Positions 17,406 to 29,700 of a DNA stretch of 64,000 nt are shown piece after piece. The position numbers and the translations under genes were made by a program. The notes under the pieces were generated by a model, which did not search any database, was not told the origin of the DNA, and saw nothing but the letters and a program-made list of their open reading frames with translations. Every line of letters starts with the position of its first letter. Within the stretch, counting starts at the first letter, position 1. The DNA is taken from contig NZ_CP056030.1 of NCBI RefSeq assembly GCF_013374995.1, forward strand, positions 186,001 to 250,000. Direction: 5' to 3'. The DNA is from Pseudomonas eucalypticola (GTDB lineage: Bacteria; Pseudomonadota; Gammaproteobacteria; Pseudomonadales; Pseudomonadaceae).

Positions 17406-17588
17406 ATGAGCGCATCTCTGCGTAGCGTCGACGGGCAGGACGAAGCAACCATTCTGCGCGAAATCCAGAGCGCGCTACGTGACCTGCGCTTTGGCGCGGT
17501 GGAAATCACCGTGCACAACGCCCAAGTGGTGCAGATCGAGCGCAAGGAAAAGTTTCGCCTGCAGAACCCGGGCAACAAGCCCAGCTGA
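17406..17588 (+). CDS. oscA: OscA, small DUF2292 protein for organosulfur use
   Basis: This is 60 residues from the ATG at 17406, with AAGGAG seven bases upstream; the ATG at 17400 is too close to that site. It matches the YezD/DUF2292 family: ILREIQSALRDLRFGAVEITVHNAQVVQIERKEKFRL. OscA was described in Pseudomonas as a small protein needed for growth on organosulfur compounds and lies upstream of sbp, as here. Its biochemical role is unknown. It has no Cys and no internal Met, in keeping with sulfur economy. Confidence 0.88.
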   Translation: MSASLRSVDGQDEATILREIQSALRDLRFGAVEITVHNAQVVQIERKEKFRLQNPGNKPS

Positions 17589-17651
17589 GCCAACGCGCCA
17601 GCCATAAGAAAAGCCAACAGAAAAACTACAAAGTCATCCAGGAGCTTCACC

Positions 17652-18665
17652 ATGTCTATCCGTCATTACGCTCTGGCGGCGCTCGCCAGCGCGCTGTTCG
17701 CAGGCTCTGCGGTCGCCAAGGACTACGAGCTGCTTAACGTTTCCTACGACCCGACGCGCGAGCTGTATCAGGATTACAACGCCGAGTTCGTGAACTTCTG
17801 GAAGAAGTCCCACCCCGACGACAAGGTCGACATCAAGCAGTCCCATGGCGGCTCGGGCAAGCAAGGCCGTGCAGTCATCGACGGCCTGCGTGCCGACGTG
17901 GTGACCCTGGCCCTGGCCGGCGACATCGATGAAATCGCCAAGCTGGGCAAGACCTTGCCGGAAAACTGGCAGACCAAGCTGCCGGACGCCAGCACCCCCT
18001 ACACCTCGACCATCGTGTTCCTGGTGCGCAAGGGCAACCCCAAGGGCATCCACGACTGGAACGACCTGATCAAGGACGGCGTGTCGGTCATTACCCCGAA
18101 CCCGAAAACCTCGGGCGGCGCGCGCTGGAACTTCCTGGCCGCCTGGGCCTACGGCCTGAAAGCCAACGGTGGTGACGAGGCCAAGGCCAAGCAGTACATC
18201 CAGACCTTGTTCAAGCACGTGCCGGTACTGGACACCGGGGCCCGCGGCTCGACCATTACCTTCGTCAACAACGGCCAGGGTGACGTGCTGCTGGCCTGGG
18301 AAAACGAAGCCTACCTGGCGCTGAAGGAAGACGGCGGCAAGGACAAGTTCGACATCGTCGTGCCATCGGTGTCTATTCTGGCTGAACCGCCAGTGGCCGT
18401 GGTCGAGAAGAACGCCGAGAAGAAAGGCAACGCGGAAATCGCCGAGGCCTACCTCAAGCACCTGTACAGCAAGGAAGGCCAGGAAATCGCCGCCAAGAAC
18501 TTCTACCGTCCACGGGACAAGGACGTAGCGGCGCAATACGCCAAGCAGTTCCAGGAAGTGAAGAGCCTGGCGACCATCGACAAGGACTTCGGCGGCTGGA
18601 AAACCGCGCAGCCTAAATTCTTCAACGATGGCGGCGTCTTCGACCAAATCTACCAGGCACAGTAA
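17652..18665 (+). CDS. sbp: Periplasmic sulfate-binding protein
   Basis: This is 337 residues with a signal peptide cut after SAVA (about residue 22). It matches the sulfate/thiosulfate-binding family: [17 protein letters not shown] near the mature start, [25 protein letters not shown], and [13 protein letters not shown]. It delivers sulfate to CysTWA, encoded downstream. The mature protein contains no Met and no Cys, a known trait of proteins made under sulfur starvation. AGGAGC precedes the ATG. A large hairpin separates it from cysT. Confidence 0.95.
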   Translation: MSIRHYALAALASALFAGSAVAKDYELLNVSYDPTRELYQDYNAEFVNFWKKSHPDDKVDIKQSHGGSGKQGRAVIDGLRADVVTLALAGDIDEIAKLGKTLPENWQTKLPDASTPYTSTIVFLVRKGNPKGIHDWNDLIKDGVSVITPNPKTSGGARWNFLAAWAYGLKANGGDEAKAKQYIQTLFKHVPVLDTGARGSTITFVNNGQGDVLLAWENEAYLALKEDGGKDKFDIVVPSVSILAEPPVAVVEKNAEKKGNAEIAEAYLKHLYSKEGQEIAAKNFYRPRDKDVAAQYAKQFQEVKSLATIDKDFGGWKTAQPKFFNDGGVFDQIYQAQ

Positions 18666-18674
18666 AAGCAGCTG

Positions 18675-18738
18675 CAAGCTGCAAGTGGTTAGCTGCAAGA
18701 GGTCGGCTTCTGGCTTGAAGCTTGCCGCTTGCAGCTTG
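18675..18738 (+). repeat. REP-like inverted repeat between sbp and cysT
   Basis: Arms CAAGCTGCAAG (18675-18685) and CTTGCAGCTTG (18728-18738) are perfect complements. The same AGCTGCAAG unit recurs in between. Such AGCTTGCAGCTT-rich repeats are scattered in pseudomonad genomes. Here it can fold in the mRNA, protect the sbp transcript, and give more Sbp than transporter. Confidence 0.7.
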
Positions 18739-18764
18739 TAGGTGCTTCCAAACCAAGGACTCAT

Positions 18765-19583
18765 ATGTCGCGTCGTATCTCCCCCGTCATACCCGGCTTC
18801 GGGCTGACGCTGGGCTACACCGTCGTGTACCTCAGCCTGATTGTGCTCATCCCGCTGGCCGTCATGTTTGTCCACGCTGCCCAGCTGACGTTCGAACAGT
18901 TCTGGGCCATCATCAGTTCCCCCCGCACCCTGGCCGCGCTGAAGCTCAGCTTCGGTACCGCGCTATGTGCCGCCGTGATCAACGGTATCATCGGCACCCT
19001 GCTGGCCTGGGTGCTGGTGCGCTATACCTTCCCTGGGCGCAAGATCATCGATGCCATGATCGACCTGCCGTTCGCCTTGCCCACGGCAGTGGCCGGTATC
19101 GCCTTGACCGCGCTGTATACCCCCAATGGCCTGGTCGGGCAGTTCGCCGAGAGCCTGGGTTTCAAGATCGCCTACACCCCACTGGGCATCACCCTGGCGC
19201 TGACGTTCGTCACCCTGCCGTTCGTGGTGCGCACGGTGCAGCCGGTACTGGCCGACATTCCGCGCGAAGTGGAAGAAGCTGCCGCGTGCCTGGGGGCCAA
19301 GCCGCTGCAGGTGTTTCGCTACATCCTGGCGCCTGCCTTGCTGCCCGCCTGGCTAACCGGCTTCGCCCTGGCGTTCGCCCGTGGCGTGGGTGAGTACGGC
19401 TCGGTGATTTTCATTGCCGGCAACATGCCGATGAAGACCGAGATACTGCCGCTGCTGATCATGGTCAAGCTCGACCAGTACGACTACACCGGCGCCACCG
19501 CCATCGGCGTGATGATGCTGGTGGTTTCCTTCATTCTGTTGCTGCTGATCAACTTGCTGCAGCGGCGCATCGAAACCCCTTGA
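18765..19583 (+). CDS. cysT: Sulfate ABC transporter permease CysT
   Basis: This is 272 residues from [13 protein letters not shown] at 18765, with AAGGAC upstream. It has six predicted membrane helices of the binding-protein-dependent permease family and the EAA loop that contacts the ATPase ([21 protein letters not shown]). It forms the inner-membrane channel with CysW. Its stop lies 15 bp before the cysW start. Confidence 0.95.
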   Translation: MSRRISPVIPGFGLTLGYTVVYLSLIVLIPLAVMFVHAAQLTFEQFWAIISSPRTLAALKLSFGTALCAAVINGIIGTLLAWVLVRYTFPGRKIIDAMIDLPFALPTAVAGIALTALYTPNGLVGQFAESLGFKIAYTPLGITLALTFVTLPFVVRTVQPVLADIPREVEEAAACLGAKPLQVFRYILAPALLPAWLTGFALAFARGVGEYGSVIFIAGNMPMKTEILPLLIMVKLDQYDYTGATAIGVMMLVVSFILLLLINLLQRRIETP

Positions 19584-19597
19584 AGGAGGCGCTGAAC

Positions 19598-20470
19598 ATG
19601 TCTGCATCCACAACGCTCACCGCGTCCAGCGCCAATGCCGCCCGCCGGGGCAGCGCCCTGTCGCGCCGGGTGCTGATCGGCCTGGGCTGGCTGATCTTCT
19701 TTCTGTTCCTGCTGCTGCCGCTGTTCATCGTCGTGTCCCAGGGCCTGAGCAATGGCCTGGGGGCGTTCTTCACCGCGATCCTGGAGCCCGATGCCCTGTC
19801 GGCCCTGAAGCTCACGGTGATCGCGGTGGTGATCTCGGTGCCGCTCAACGTGGTGTTCGGCGTCAGCGCCGCGTGGTGCGTGAGCAAATACTCGTTCCGC
19901 GGCAAGAGCGTGCTGGTGACCCTGATCGACCTGCCGTTCTCGGTGTCGCCGGTCATCGCCGGCCTGGTCTACGTGCTGATGTTCGGTGCCCAGGGCCTGT
20001 TCGGCCCGTGGCTGGCCGACCATGACATCCAGATCGTCTTTGCGTTGCCGGGTATCGTGCTGGCAACCATCTTCGTCACCGTGCCGTTCGTGGCCCGGGA
20101 GCTGATCCCGCTGATGCAGGAACAAGGCACCCAGGAAGAGGAGGCTGCCCGCTTGCTGGGCGCCAACGGCTGGCAGATGTTCTGGCACGTCACCGTGCCC
20201 AACATCAAATGGGGCCTGATCTACGGCGTGGTGCTGTGTACCGCGCGTGCCATGGGCGAGTTCGGCGCCGTGTCGGTGGTGTCCGGGCACATTCGTGGTG
20301 TCACCAACACCCTGCCGCTGCACGTCGAGATCCTCTACAACGAGTACAACCACGTCGCGGCCTTCGCGGTAGCGAGCCTGTTGCTGGTCATGGCGCTCTT
20401 CATCCTGCTGCTCAAGCAGTGGAGCGAGAACCGTATTAACCGCCTGCGCCATAGCGCTGCGGAGGAATAA
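19598..20470 (+). CDS. cysW: Sulfate ABC transporter permease CysW
   Basis: This is 290 residues from the ATG at 19598, with AAGGAGG seven bases upstream, inside the end of cysT. The first helix is [20 protein letters not shown], and the EAA loop reads [22 protein letters not shown]. It pairs with CysT and CysA to import sulfate or thiosulfate. The gene is followed after three bases by cysA. Confidence 0.95.
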   Translation: MSASTTLTASSANAARRGSALSRRVLIGLGWLIFFLFLLLPLFIVVSQGLSNGLGAFFTAILEPDALSALKLTVIAVVISVPLNVVFGVSAAWCVSKYSFRGKSVLVTLIDLPFSVSPVIAGLVYVLMFGAQGLFGPWLADHDIQIVFALPGIVLATIFVTVPFVARELIPLMQEQGTQEEEAARLLGANGWQMFWHVTVPNIKWGLIYGVVLCTARAMGEFGAVSVVSGHIRGVTNTLPLHVEILYNEYNHVAAFAVASLLLVMALFILLLKQWSENRINRLRHSAAEE

Positions 20471-20473
20471 TTC

Positions 20474-21463
20474 ATGTCGATCGAAGTTCGTAATGTCAGC
20501 AAGCGCTTCAACGCCTTCCAGGCGCTGAACTCCATCAATCTGGACATCCAGAGTGGCGAGTTGGTAGCCCTGCTGGGCCCCTCCGGTTGCGGCAAGACCA
20601 CCCTGCTGCGCATCATCGCTGGCCTGGAAACCCCGGACCAGGGCAGCATCGTGTTCCATGGCGAAGACGTCTCGGGCACTGACGTGCGGGATCGCAACGT
20701 CGGTTTCGTGTTCCAGCACTACGCCCTGTTCCGCCACATGACGGTGTTCGACAACGTGGCGTTCGGCCTGCGCATGAAGCCCAAGGCCGAGCGCCCGAAT
20801 GAAAGCCGCATCGCCGAGAAGGTCCATGAGCTGCTGAACATGGTGCAACTGGACTGGCTGGCCGACCGCTACCCCGAGCAACTGTCCGGCGGCCAGCGCC
20901 AGCGGATCGCCCTGGCGCGGGCCCTGGCGGTTGAGCCCAAGGTGCTGCTGCTGGACGAACCCTTTGGCGCTCTGGATGCCAAGGTGCGCAAGGAGCTGCG
21001 CCGTTGGCTGGCCCGCCTGCACGAGGACATCAACCTGACCTCGGTTTTCGTGACCCACGATCAGGAAGAAGCCATGGAGGTGGCCGACCGCATCGTGGTG
21101 ATGAACAAGGGCGTGATAGAGCAGATCGGTTCACCGGGCGAAGTGTACGAGAACCCCGCCAGTGATTTCGTCTACCACTTCCTGGGCGACTCCAACCGCC
21201 TGCACCTGGGCGAAGACAACCACGTGCTGTTCCGCCCGCACGAAGTGTCGCTGTCGCGCTCGGAAGTGGAAGGCCACCACCCGGCTGAGGTCCGCGACAT
21301 CCGCCCGTTGGGTGCCACCACGCGGGTCACCTTGAAAGTGGAAGGGCAGAACGACCTGATCGAAGCCGAGGTGGTCAAGGACCATGACAGCCTGTCGGGC
21401 CTGGCGAAGGGGGAAACCCTGTTCTTCAAACCCAAGGTCTGGCAAAAGGCCCCGAACCTTTGA
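20474..21463 (+). CDS. cysA: Sulfate ABC transporter ATPase CysA
   Basis: This is 329 residues. Walker A is GPSGCGKTT (about 34-42), the signature [15 protein letters not shown] and Walker [13 protein letters not shown], with the switch His in [13 protein letters not shown]. The C-terminal 90 residues form the regulatory TOBE-like part ([14 protein letters not shown]). It energises CysTW. It is the last gene of the oscA-sbp-cysTWA operon. Confidence 0.95.
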   Translation: MSIEVRNVSKRFNAFQALNSINLDIQSGELVALLGPSGCGKTTLLRIIAGLETPDQGSIVFHGEDVSGTDVRDRNVGFVFQHYALFRHMTVFDNVAFGLRMKPKAERPNESRIAEKVHELLNMVQLDWLADRYPEQLSGGQRQRIALARALAVEPKVLLLDEPFGALDAKVRKELRRWLARLHEDINLTSVFVTHDQEEAMEVADRIVVMNKGVIEQIGSPGEVYENPASDFVYHFLGDSNRLHLGEDNHVLFRPHEVSLSRSEVEGHHPAEVRDIRPLGATTRVTLKVEGQNDLIEAEVVKDHDSLSGLAKGETLFFKPKVWQKAPNL

Positions 21464-21469
21464 CCGCAC

Positions 21470-21506
21470 CCCCTGTAGGTCCGAGCTTCACCCGGGCCTA
21501 CAGGGG
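21470..21506. terminator. Hairpin between convergent cysA and the Mpo1-like gene
   Basis: CCCCTGTAGG (21470-21479) pairs perfectly with CCTACAGGGG (21497-21506) over a 17-base loop. The stop codon of the minus-strand gene lies inside the right arm. It likely ends transcription from both sides, though T-runs are short. Confidence 0.65.
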
Positions 21507-21995
21507 TTGCAAGCGAGCTTCGATGTCGCGGTTCAGCCCCCGGCGCATGCCCAGCAGAAACGCCAGCTCCGCCACCACGAACAACGGCCCCACGATCAGC
21601 CCCATCACATCATCCACGAATGCCGGCTTGCGCCCCTCCCAGTAGTGGCCGACAAACTGGATAGCCCAGCCCACCACGAACAACCCCGCTCCCGCGCCCA
21701 GCCACACCGCTGTGGCTTGCACCGCCAGCACCGCCCCAAGCCACAGGCACAGCGCCAGCAGCACGCTCATGACCGCGCCCAGCGCTCGGTCCAGCCGCAG
21801 GTAAAACCACGCCGACGCCAGCGCCACGAACAGCGCCGGGCTTATCCACAGCCCCAGAAAATCCGCCCCCGGCCGCGACAGCAGCACGGTGACCGCCACC
21901 ACGATCAGCGGGATGCCGATGAAATGGCTGGCGATGTTGCGTGGGTCGCGGTGGTAGGCCGCGTATTGGCTCAGGTGGTCGACGAGGTTTTTCAT
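21498..21995 (-). CDS. Mpo1-like (DUF962) membrane protein
   Basis: This is 165 residues with four predicted membrane helices. It begins MKNLVDHLSQYAAYHRDPRNIASHFIGIPLIV, the DUF962/Mpo1 signature with H-x-x-x-x-N-x-x-x-H. The yeast member is an iron-dependent dioxygenase that shortens 2-hydroxy fatty acids by one carbon; bacterial function is unproven. The second conserved region is GWAIQFVGHYWEGRKPA. It lies next to an AraC regulator and a desaturase, so a lipid-related job is plausible. Confidence 0.85.
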   Translation of the reverse strand: MKNLVDHLSQYAAYHRDPRNIASHFIGIPLIVVAVTVLLSRPGADFLGLWISPALFVALASAWFYLRLDRALGAVMSVLLALCLWLGAVLAVQATAVWLGAGAGLFVVGWAIQFVGHYWEGRKPAFVDDVMGLIVGPLFVVAELAFLLGMRRGLNRDIEARLQPL

Positions 21996-22020
21996 TGTTG
22001 TGTCCTCAGTGGTGGAAGGG

Positions 22021-23031
22021 CTAGACCATGCGATCGCGAAACTGGCCCGGCGATAGCCCGGTCCAGCGCTTGAAAGCGCGGTTGAAACTGCTGGCGTCGG
22101 CGAAGCCCAGGCGGTAACCGATTTCGCTCAGGGCCAGCTCGGCTTCGCGCAGGTACGCCAGCGCCAGGTTCTGCCGGCTTTGGTCCAGCAAGGCGTCATA
22201 GCGGCAGCCTTCATCGGCCAGATGGCGCTGCAGGCTGCGCAGGCTCAGGTGCATGGATTCGGCGATCTGGTCGGCCGAGGGCACGCCCTTGGGCAGGTGC
22301 AGTTCTATGGCGTTGCGCACCCGGCGCTCCCAGGTGAGCGGGTGCAGCAGCTCCAGGGTTCGGTTGAGTACCGCTTCGTTGTGTTCGGCCAGCTCGGGGT
22401 TGGCGTCATCCAGGTGGCATTCAAAGTCGCCGCAGGCGAATTCCAGGCGGTTCTGCGCGGCGGCGAAATGGATGGGGGCGCGGAACACGGTGTGCCAGGG
22501 CGTCGGGTCCACGGGGGCGGGCCGGGTCAGCCATACGCCCAGGGGCGCATAATCACGGCCCAGGCGGTTACGGCAGGTGCGCACGTAGATGGCCGCGAAG
22601 GCGTCCATGGCTTCCGGCGCGGGTGGCGGGCTGTCCTTCGGCACGTCAAGGCAGAACACATAACGGCCATCCTCGCGGCTCAGGTGCGGCACCACGGCGT
22701 CGCTGACCACCTGGTGGTAGCGCACGATGCGTTCGAACACTTCGCGCAGGTTTTCGCTGGCCACCAGCGCATAGCCCAGGGCGTGGAAGGTAGTGGGGCT
22801 GACGTAGCGCGACACACGCAGGCCGATGGCCGGGTCGCCGCTGGCTTCCACCGCCAGGCGCCATAGCTGGGTGGTGGCCGACAATGGGTACCGGGCCTTG
22901 GGGTCGTCCATGGTATGCAGGTCGAGCCCCGCCTTCTCGCACAGCGCGGCGCTGTCGAGGCCCAGTGCGTCCAGTTGCTTGCGCAAGGCGCGGGTCCAGC
23001 TGGCAAGCGAGGTCGGTTCAGGCATGGTCAA
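22021..23031 (-). CDS. AraC-family regulator with arabinose-binding-like N-domain
   Basis: This is 336 residues. The N-terminal two thirds follow the pattern of AraC regulators with the Arabinose_bd domain (LWRLAVEASGDPAIGLRVSRYV, TFHALGYALVASENLREVFERIVRYHQVV). The C-terminal 100 residues carry the double helix-turn-helix ending SEIGYRLGFADASSFNRAFKRWTGLSPGQFRDR. It is divergent from the desaturase gene at 23126 (94 bp between starts), the likely target. The ligand is unknown, possibly a fatty acid. Confidence 0.88.
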   Translation of the reverse strand: MTMPEPTSLASWTRALRKQLDALGLDSAALCEKAGLDLHTMDDPKARYPLSATTQLWRLAVEASGDPAIGLRVSRYVSPTTFHALGYALVASENLREVFERIVRYHQVVSDAVVPHLSREDGRYVFCLDVPKDSPPPAPEAMDAFAAIYVRTCRNRLGRDYAPLGVWLTRPAPVDPTPWHTVFRAPIHFAAAQNRLEFACGDFECHLDDANPELAEHNEAVLNRTLELLHPLTWERRVRNAIELHLPKGVPSADQIAESMHLSLRSLQRHLADEGCRYDALLDQSRQNLALAYLREAELALSEIGYRLGFADASSFNRAFKRWTGLSPGQFRDRMV

Positions 23032-23125
23032 TGGCGCCTGAGGTCAACAGGTTGGCGTCCACGGCTAGCGTCCTTTTGCTTTAGCTGCTGCACAGTGTGC
23101 CCATCAATAACAAGAGGATGGAAGC

Positions 23126-24196
23126 ATGGACCGCACTTGTGCAAGCCCCGACAGACTGAATGCACAACAACGCAGTGCGCATATTCGCCAGGTGGTGATG
23201 GCCAAGGGTGACGAATTGCGTCGCCAGTACCCCATACTCAAGCATCAGGATGCCATCGGCGCCAGTATCCTGGCCTTTGCGCTGGCTGCCATGGTCGGCA
23301 GCGCGGCGCTCTATCTCGCCGGTTACATGGCCTGGTGGGCGTGCCTGTTGCTCAACGCCTTCTTCGCTTCGCTGACCCACGAGCTGGAACATGACCTGAT
23401 TCACAGCATGTATTTTCGCAAGCAACGGGTGCCGCACAACGTGATGCTGGCGCTGGTCTGGCTGGCGCGGCCCAGCACCATCAACCCTTGGATCCGCCGC
23501 CATCTGCACCTCAACCACCACAAAGTGTCGGGCACAGAGACCGACATGGAAGAGCGTGCCATCACCAACGGCGAGCCATGGGGGCTGGTCCGGCTGCTGA
23601 TGGTGGGCGATAACGTGATGTCGTCACTGATCCGCATGCTGCGGGCCAAGACCTGGACGCACAAGTGGAGCATCCTCAAGCGTACCCTGCGGGTCTACGC
23701 GCCGCTGGCGCTGATGAACTGGAGTGCCTGGTATGTGTTTCTGGGCTTTCACGCCGCCAACGGGGTGGCTTGGCTGCTGGGCGCGCCCATCGAGTGGTCG
23801 GTCAGCACCCTGGCGGTCATGCACTGGGTGGACATTGCGGTGGTGGTGATCGTCGGGCCGAACGTGTTGCGCACTTTCTGCCTGCATTTTGTCAGCTCGA
23901 ACATGCATTACTACGGTGATGTAGAGCTGGGCAATGTGATGCAACAGACCCAGGTGCTCAATGCCTGGTGGCTGTGGCCATTGCAGGCGTTCTGCTTCAA
24001 CTTCGGCAGCACCCATGGCATTCACCATTTTGTGGTGAAGGAGCCCTTCTACATTCGCCAGATGACCGCGCCGGTTGCGCACCGGGTGATGGCTGAGATG
24101 GGCGTGCGGTTCAATGATTTCGGGACCTTTGGCCGGGCGAATCGCTTCACCCGGCAGCCCGCAGAGGCTCCCGTGGGCGCCAGTTCTGCGGCCTGA
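23126..24196 (+). CDS. Membrane fatty acid desaturase/hydroxylase
   Basis: This is 356 residues with several membrane helices and three His boxes: HELEHD, HLHLNHH and HGIHH, the last preceded by NFGSTHG. The arrangement fits the membrane di-iron desaturase/alkane hydroxylase superfamily; the exact substrate cannot be read. GAGGATGG precedes the ATG. Divergent from an AraC regulator, it is probably induced by a lipid or hydrocarbon signal. It has no close resemblance to the desaturase at 14029. Confidence 0.8.
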   Translation: MDRTCASPDRLNAQQRSAHIRQVVMAKGDELRRQYPILKHQDAIGASILAFALAAMVGSAALYLAGYMAWWACLLLNAFFASLTHELEHDLIHSMYFRKQRVPHNVMLALVWLARPSTINPWIRRHLHLNHHKVSGTETDMEERAITNGEPWGLVRLLMVGDNVMSSLIRMLRAKTWTHKWSILKRTLRVYAPLALMNWSAWYVFLGFHAANGVAWLLGAPIEWSVSTLAVMHWVDIAVVVIVGPNVLRTFCLHFVSSNMHYYGDVELGNVMQQTQVLNAWWLWPLQAFCFNFGSTHGIHHFVVKEPFYIRQMTAPVAHRVMAEMGVRFNDFGTFGRANRFTRQPAEAPVGASSAA

Positions 24197-24255
24197 TACA
24201 CCGTGGTGCGCATTTCCCGAGCTTCGCCCGGTCCCACAGGGGGCGGGCGAGGCTC

Positions 24256-26704
<2,449 letters not shown>

Positions 26705-26708
<4 letters not shown>

Positions 26709-28303
26709 GCGTGTCTCCAGCGCGTGGCGCGCGCTTCGATGCGTTGTCCGAGGGCGTTGAGCAAAGCGCCGGTAAGGCCGACCAGGAGCATGCCGCTCAT
26801 GATCAGGTCCATGCGCATCAACTGCTGCGCGCCGATCATCAGGCTGGCGATGCCGCCGTTGGACGGCATGAAATACTCCGCGCCGATGGTGCCCAACCAG
26901 GCGTAGATCAGGCTCAGGCGCAAACCGGCGAAAATACCTGGGGCGGCGCCCGGCAAGACCAGGCGGCGCAGGCGTTGCCACAGGTTCAGGCGCAGCACCC
27001 GGGCTGCCTCGGCCAATTGCGGCGACAGGTTGGCGACGCTGCGGTGGGTGGCGATGAAGAGCGGGAAAAACGCCGCCAGCGCAACGAATACCCATTTGGC
27101 CGGTTCCCCCAGGCCAAACCACGCGGTGATCAGTGGCACCCAGGCAAAGATGGCAATCTGGCGCAGCGCCGCCAGGCTCGGGCCCAGCACCCGGTCAGCC
27201 GGCTTCCACAGGCCCAGCAACAGGCCCAGGCCAAACCCCAGCCCACCGCCCAGCAGCAGGCCGCCGACGGTGCGGCCCAGGCTCAGGCCCATGGCGGTCA
27301 GCAACGAGCCGTCGAGCAACCCAGCCCAGGTGGTGCGCAGCACGCCCAGGGGCGAAGCGAGGATATTGGCATCCACCCACTGCAGCTGGCTGGCGAGCTG
27401 CCACAGCACCAGCAGCGCCAGGGGCAACAGCCAGGGTGTCAGGCGGTCCAGGCCTCGGGCGCGGCGGCTGCGAGGCAGGGCAGCGGTGGCTGCGTGGGGC
27501 CAGTGCACCAGCTTGCTGTCGGCCAGGGCGATGCCCTTGTCCATGGCCACGCCGATGATGCCTATCACCACCACGCACACGAATACGATGTCGAGCATGA
27601 ACAACTGCCGCGCCCACACCATCAGGTAACCGATGCCTTCGCTGGAGGCCAGCAGTTCCACCGCCAGCAGCGAAGACCAGCCCGCCCCCAGGGCCAGGCG
27701 TACGCCGGCCATGAACGACGGCAAGGCCGCCGGCAGTACCAGGCGGCGCACCAGCAGGTGTGGCGGCAGCCGCAGCACGGCAGCGGCCTCACGCAGCTTG
27801 GGCTGGGCGTCCCTGACACCGACCAGGGTGTGCAGTGTGACGGGTACGACGATCGCCTTGATCAGCACCACCAGCTTGAGCAGTTCGCCGATGCCGAAAA
27901 ACACCATGAACAGCGGGATCCACGCCAACGTCGGAACCTGCGCCAGCGCGGTGAAGGTCGGCAATACCAGGCGTTCGGCGCGCCGGCTGAAGCCCAGCCA
28001 GGCGCCCAGTACCGCACCACTGCCGATGCCCGCCAGCAGGCCCCAGAACAGCCGTTGCAGGCTTATCCACAGGTTGCCCGGCAGGTCGCCGGTGGCTAGC
28101 TCCAGGGTGCTTTGCCAGACCAGCGAGGGTGCGGGCAGAATCTGTTCGCTCATCCAATGGTTGCGGCTGGCCAGCCACCATAGCGCGAAGAGCGCCGCGG
28201 GCAGGTAGAAGGCTTGCAGCCGTTGCCAAGGCGAGGGCCCGGCACGCCGCTTGGCGGCCGCGGGCTTGGCCAGGGGCAGGCTGAGGAGAGAATCACGGGC
28301 CAT
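26705..28303 (-). CDS. atsB: Fused double permease AtsB
   Basis: This is 532 residues, about twice the usual SsuC/TauC length. Two complete permease domains are fused in one chain. The first EAA loop is in LREAAAVLRLPPHLLVRRLVLPAALPSF (about 165-195) and the second in LAEAARVLRLNLWQRLRRLVLPGAAPGIF (about 440-470). The link is a basic segment around residue 280 (RSRRARGLDR). One chain can therefore form the whole channel. It is the first gene of the minus-strand operon, divergent from atsR, with a shared 270-bp regulatory region. Confidence 0.93.
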
Positions 28304-28442
28304 GTCAGACCTCCGTTGTCGGCTACTGCGTGAGGCTATTTGTATATTCTTATTGGATCTATCAAAAATAGAAGTGATTCAATAAAGGGATAAGAGGTGC
28401 CATTTAAGGCTGCCGGGCGCCTGGCATCCAATGCATTCGAGG

Positions 28443-28470
28443 AATATTTTCGATGCGCGCCCTGCATGGC
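28443..28470 (+). promoter_or_regulatory. Sulfate-ester box A (LysR-type T-N11-A site)
   Basis: The 28-bp element reads GAATATTT-N3-ATGC-N7-GCATGG, midway between divergent atsB and atsR. The ATGC-N7-GCAT core is a dyad with T-N11-A spacing, the hallmark of LysR-regulator sites. The same layout recurs at 34446 and 39348 with 18 of 28 positions identical in all three. It is the likely site for one of the two local LysR proteins. A TTATTCC motif (28498-28504) nearby may be a CysB half-site. Confidence 0.6.
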
Positions 28471-28599
28471 CGTGGCGCAAGCCCCGCTCTGGCTGCTTAT
28501 TCCTTAAAGTAACTAAAATGTGAATTTATAGTATTTAATCAAAGTGCCTGAGGTATGTCTGACTGAGCGCCACCCGTGACCCAGCCAAGAGCCTCCGCC

Positions 28600-29592
28600 A
28601 TGAAGAAAAGCCTTACCCACCTCGCCCGACTCGTTGCTTTACCCGTGTTGCTGGCGTGCCTGCCATTGGCCGCGCATGCCGATGCGGTCAAGGAAATTCG
28701 CATTGCCGTGCCCGACCTCAGCGCGGGCACCGAACACAGCGGCGGCGGGGTAGTCGATGTGTTGCGCCAGCAGCAGGCGTTCGAGAAAGCCTTCGCCGCC
28801 GATGGCATCCATATCCAATGGCAATTCTTCAAAGGGGCCGGCCCGGTCATCAACGAGGCGTTCGCCAATGGCCAGGTCGACCTCGCCTACCTGGGGGACC
28901 TGGCTGCCATCATCGGCAAGTCCAATGGCCTGGATACCCGCCTGCTGAGCGCTACTGGCCGGGGCATCAAGCAATACCTGGCCGTGCAACCGGGCTCGGG
29001 CATCAAGACCCTGCAAGACCTCAAGGGCAAGCGCGTGGGGCTGTTCCGCGGTACTGCCAGCCAATTGTCGTTCGACGCCGCGCTCGCCAGCCAAGGCCTG
29101 AGTGAAAAGGACTTGAAGATCGTCAACCTGGACTACAGCGCGGCCCAGTCGGCCCTGGCGGCCAAGCAGATCGATGCCACCTGGGGCTTGCTCAATGCCA
29201 TCGTGCTGCAACAGCGCGGGTTGGCGGATATACCCCTCAATACCCGCGACCTGGGCGGCGCGGGTAGCATCCAGAGTGTGCTGGTGGGCAATGGCGCATT
29301 CGTCGACGCCCACCCCGACATCGTCGCGCGGCTGATCAAGGCCCAGGATAGCGCGGTGCAATGGCTGACCCAGGACGGCAACAAGGATGCCTATGTGCAG
29401 TTGGTTTCCAAGCAGGCCAGCTACCCGCCAGCGCTGGTGGCCCAGGACCTGCAGGCCGACAAACTCAGCGAAGTGTTCCCGGCGACGCTGGATCCGCAGT
29501 TCCTGGGCAAGTTGCAATCCTCCGTGGACCTGGCAGCCCAGGAGCGCCTGATTCGCAAACCGTTCAAGGTGGCTGATTGGGTGGCCCGCTAA
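28600..29592 (+). CDS. atsR: Sulfate-ester-binding protein AtsR
   Basis: This is 330 residues from MKKSLTHLARLVALPV at 28600; a GTG at 28576 would add eight residues before the signal peptide. Export signal ends AHA-DA (about 28). The mature part is of the SsuA/TauA/NMT1 class: IRIAVPDLSAGTEHSGG, WQFFKGAGPVINEAFANGQVDLAYLGDLAAI, LKGKRVGLFRGTASQLSF. It feeds AtsBC. From reading, the mature protein (about 300 residues) has no Met and no Cys. It is divergent from atsBCA. Confidence 0.92.
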   Translation: MKKSLTHLARLVALPVLLACLPLAAHADAVKEIRIAVPDLSAGTEHSGGGVVDVLRQQQAFEKAFAADGIHIQWQFFKGAGPVINEAFANGQVDLAYLGDLAAIIGKSNGLDTRLLSATGRGIKQYLAVQPGSGIKTLQDLKGKRVGLFRGTASQLSFDAALASQGLSEKDLKIVNLDYSAAQSALAAKQIDATWGLLNAIVLQQRGLADIPLNTRDLGGAGSIQSVLVGNGAFVDAHPDIVARLIKAQDSAVQWLTQDGNKDAYVQLVSKQASYPPALVAQDLQADKLSEVFPATLDPQFLGKLQSSVDLAAQERLIRKPFKVADWVAR

Positions 29593-29601
29593 CTGAGGCC
29601 T

Positions 29602-29632
29602 GCCGCACGCGGGGTGTCTGGTGCTGTGCGGC
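29602..29632 (+). terminator. Possible terminator after atsR
   Basis: A 7-bp stem GCCGCAC/GTGCGGC with a 17-base loop lies 10 bp past the atsR stop. There is no T-run, so the call is weak. Confidence 0.35.
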
Positions 29633-29700
29633 GTTCGTGACGCGGCCAGGTTAACGGGTTTCAACGGGGCCGTCGGGCGCGGCACACCGGGGGCGTAGCG

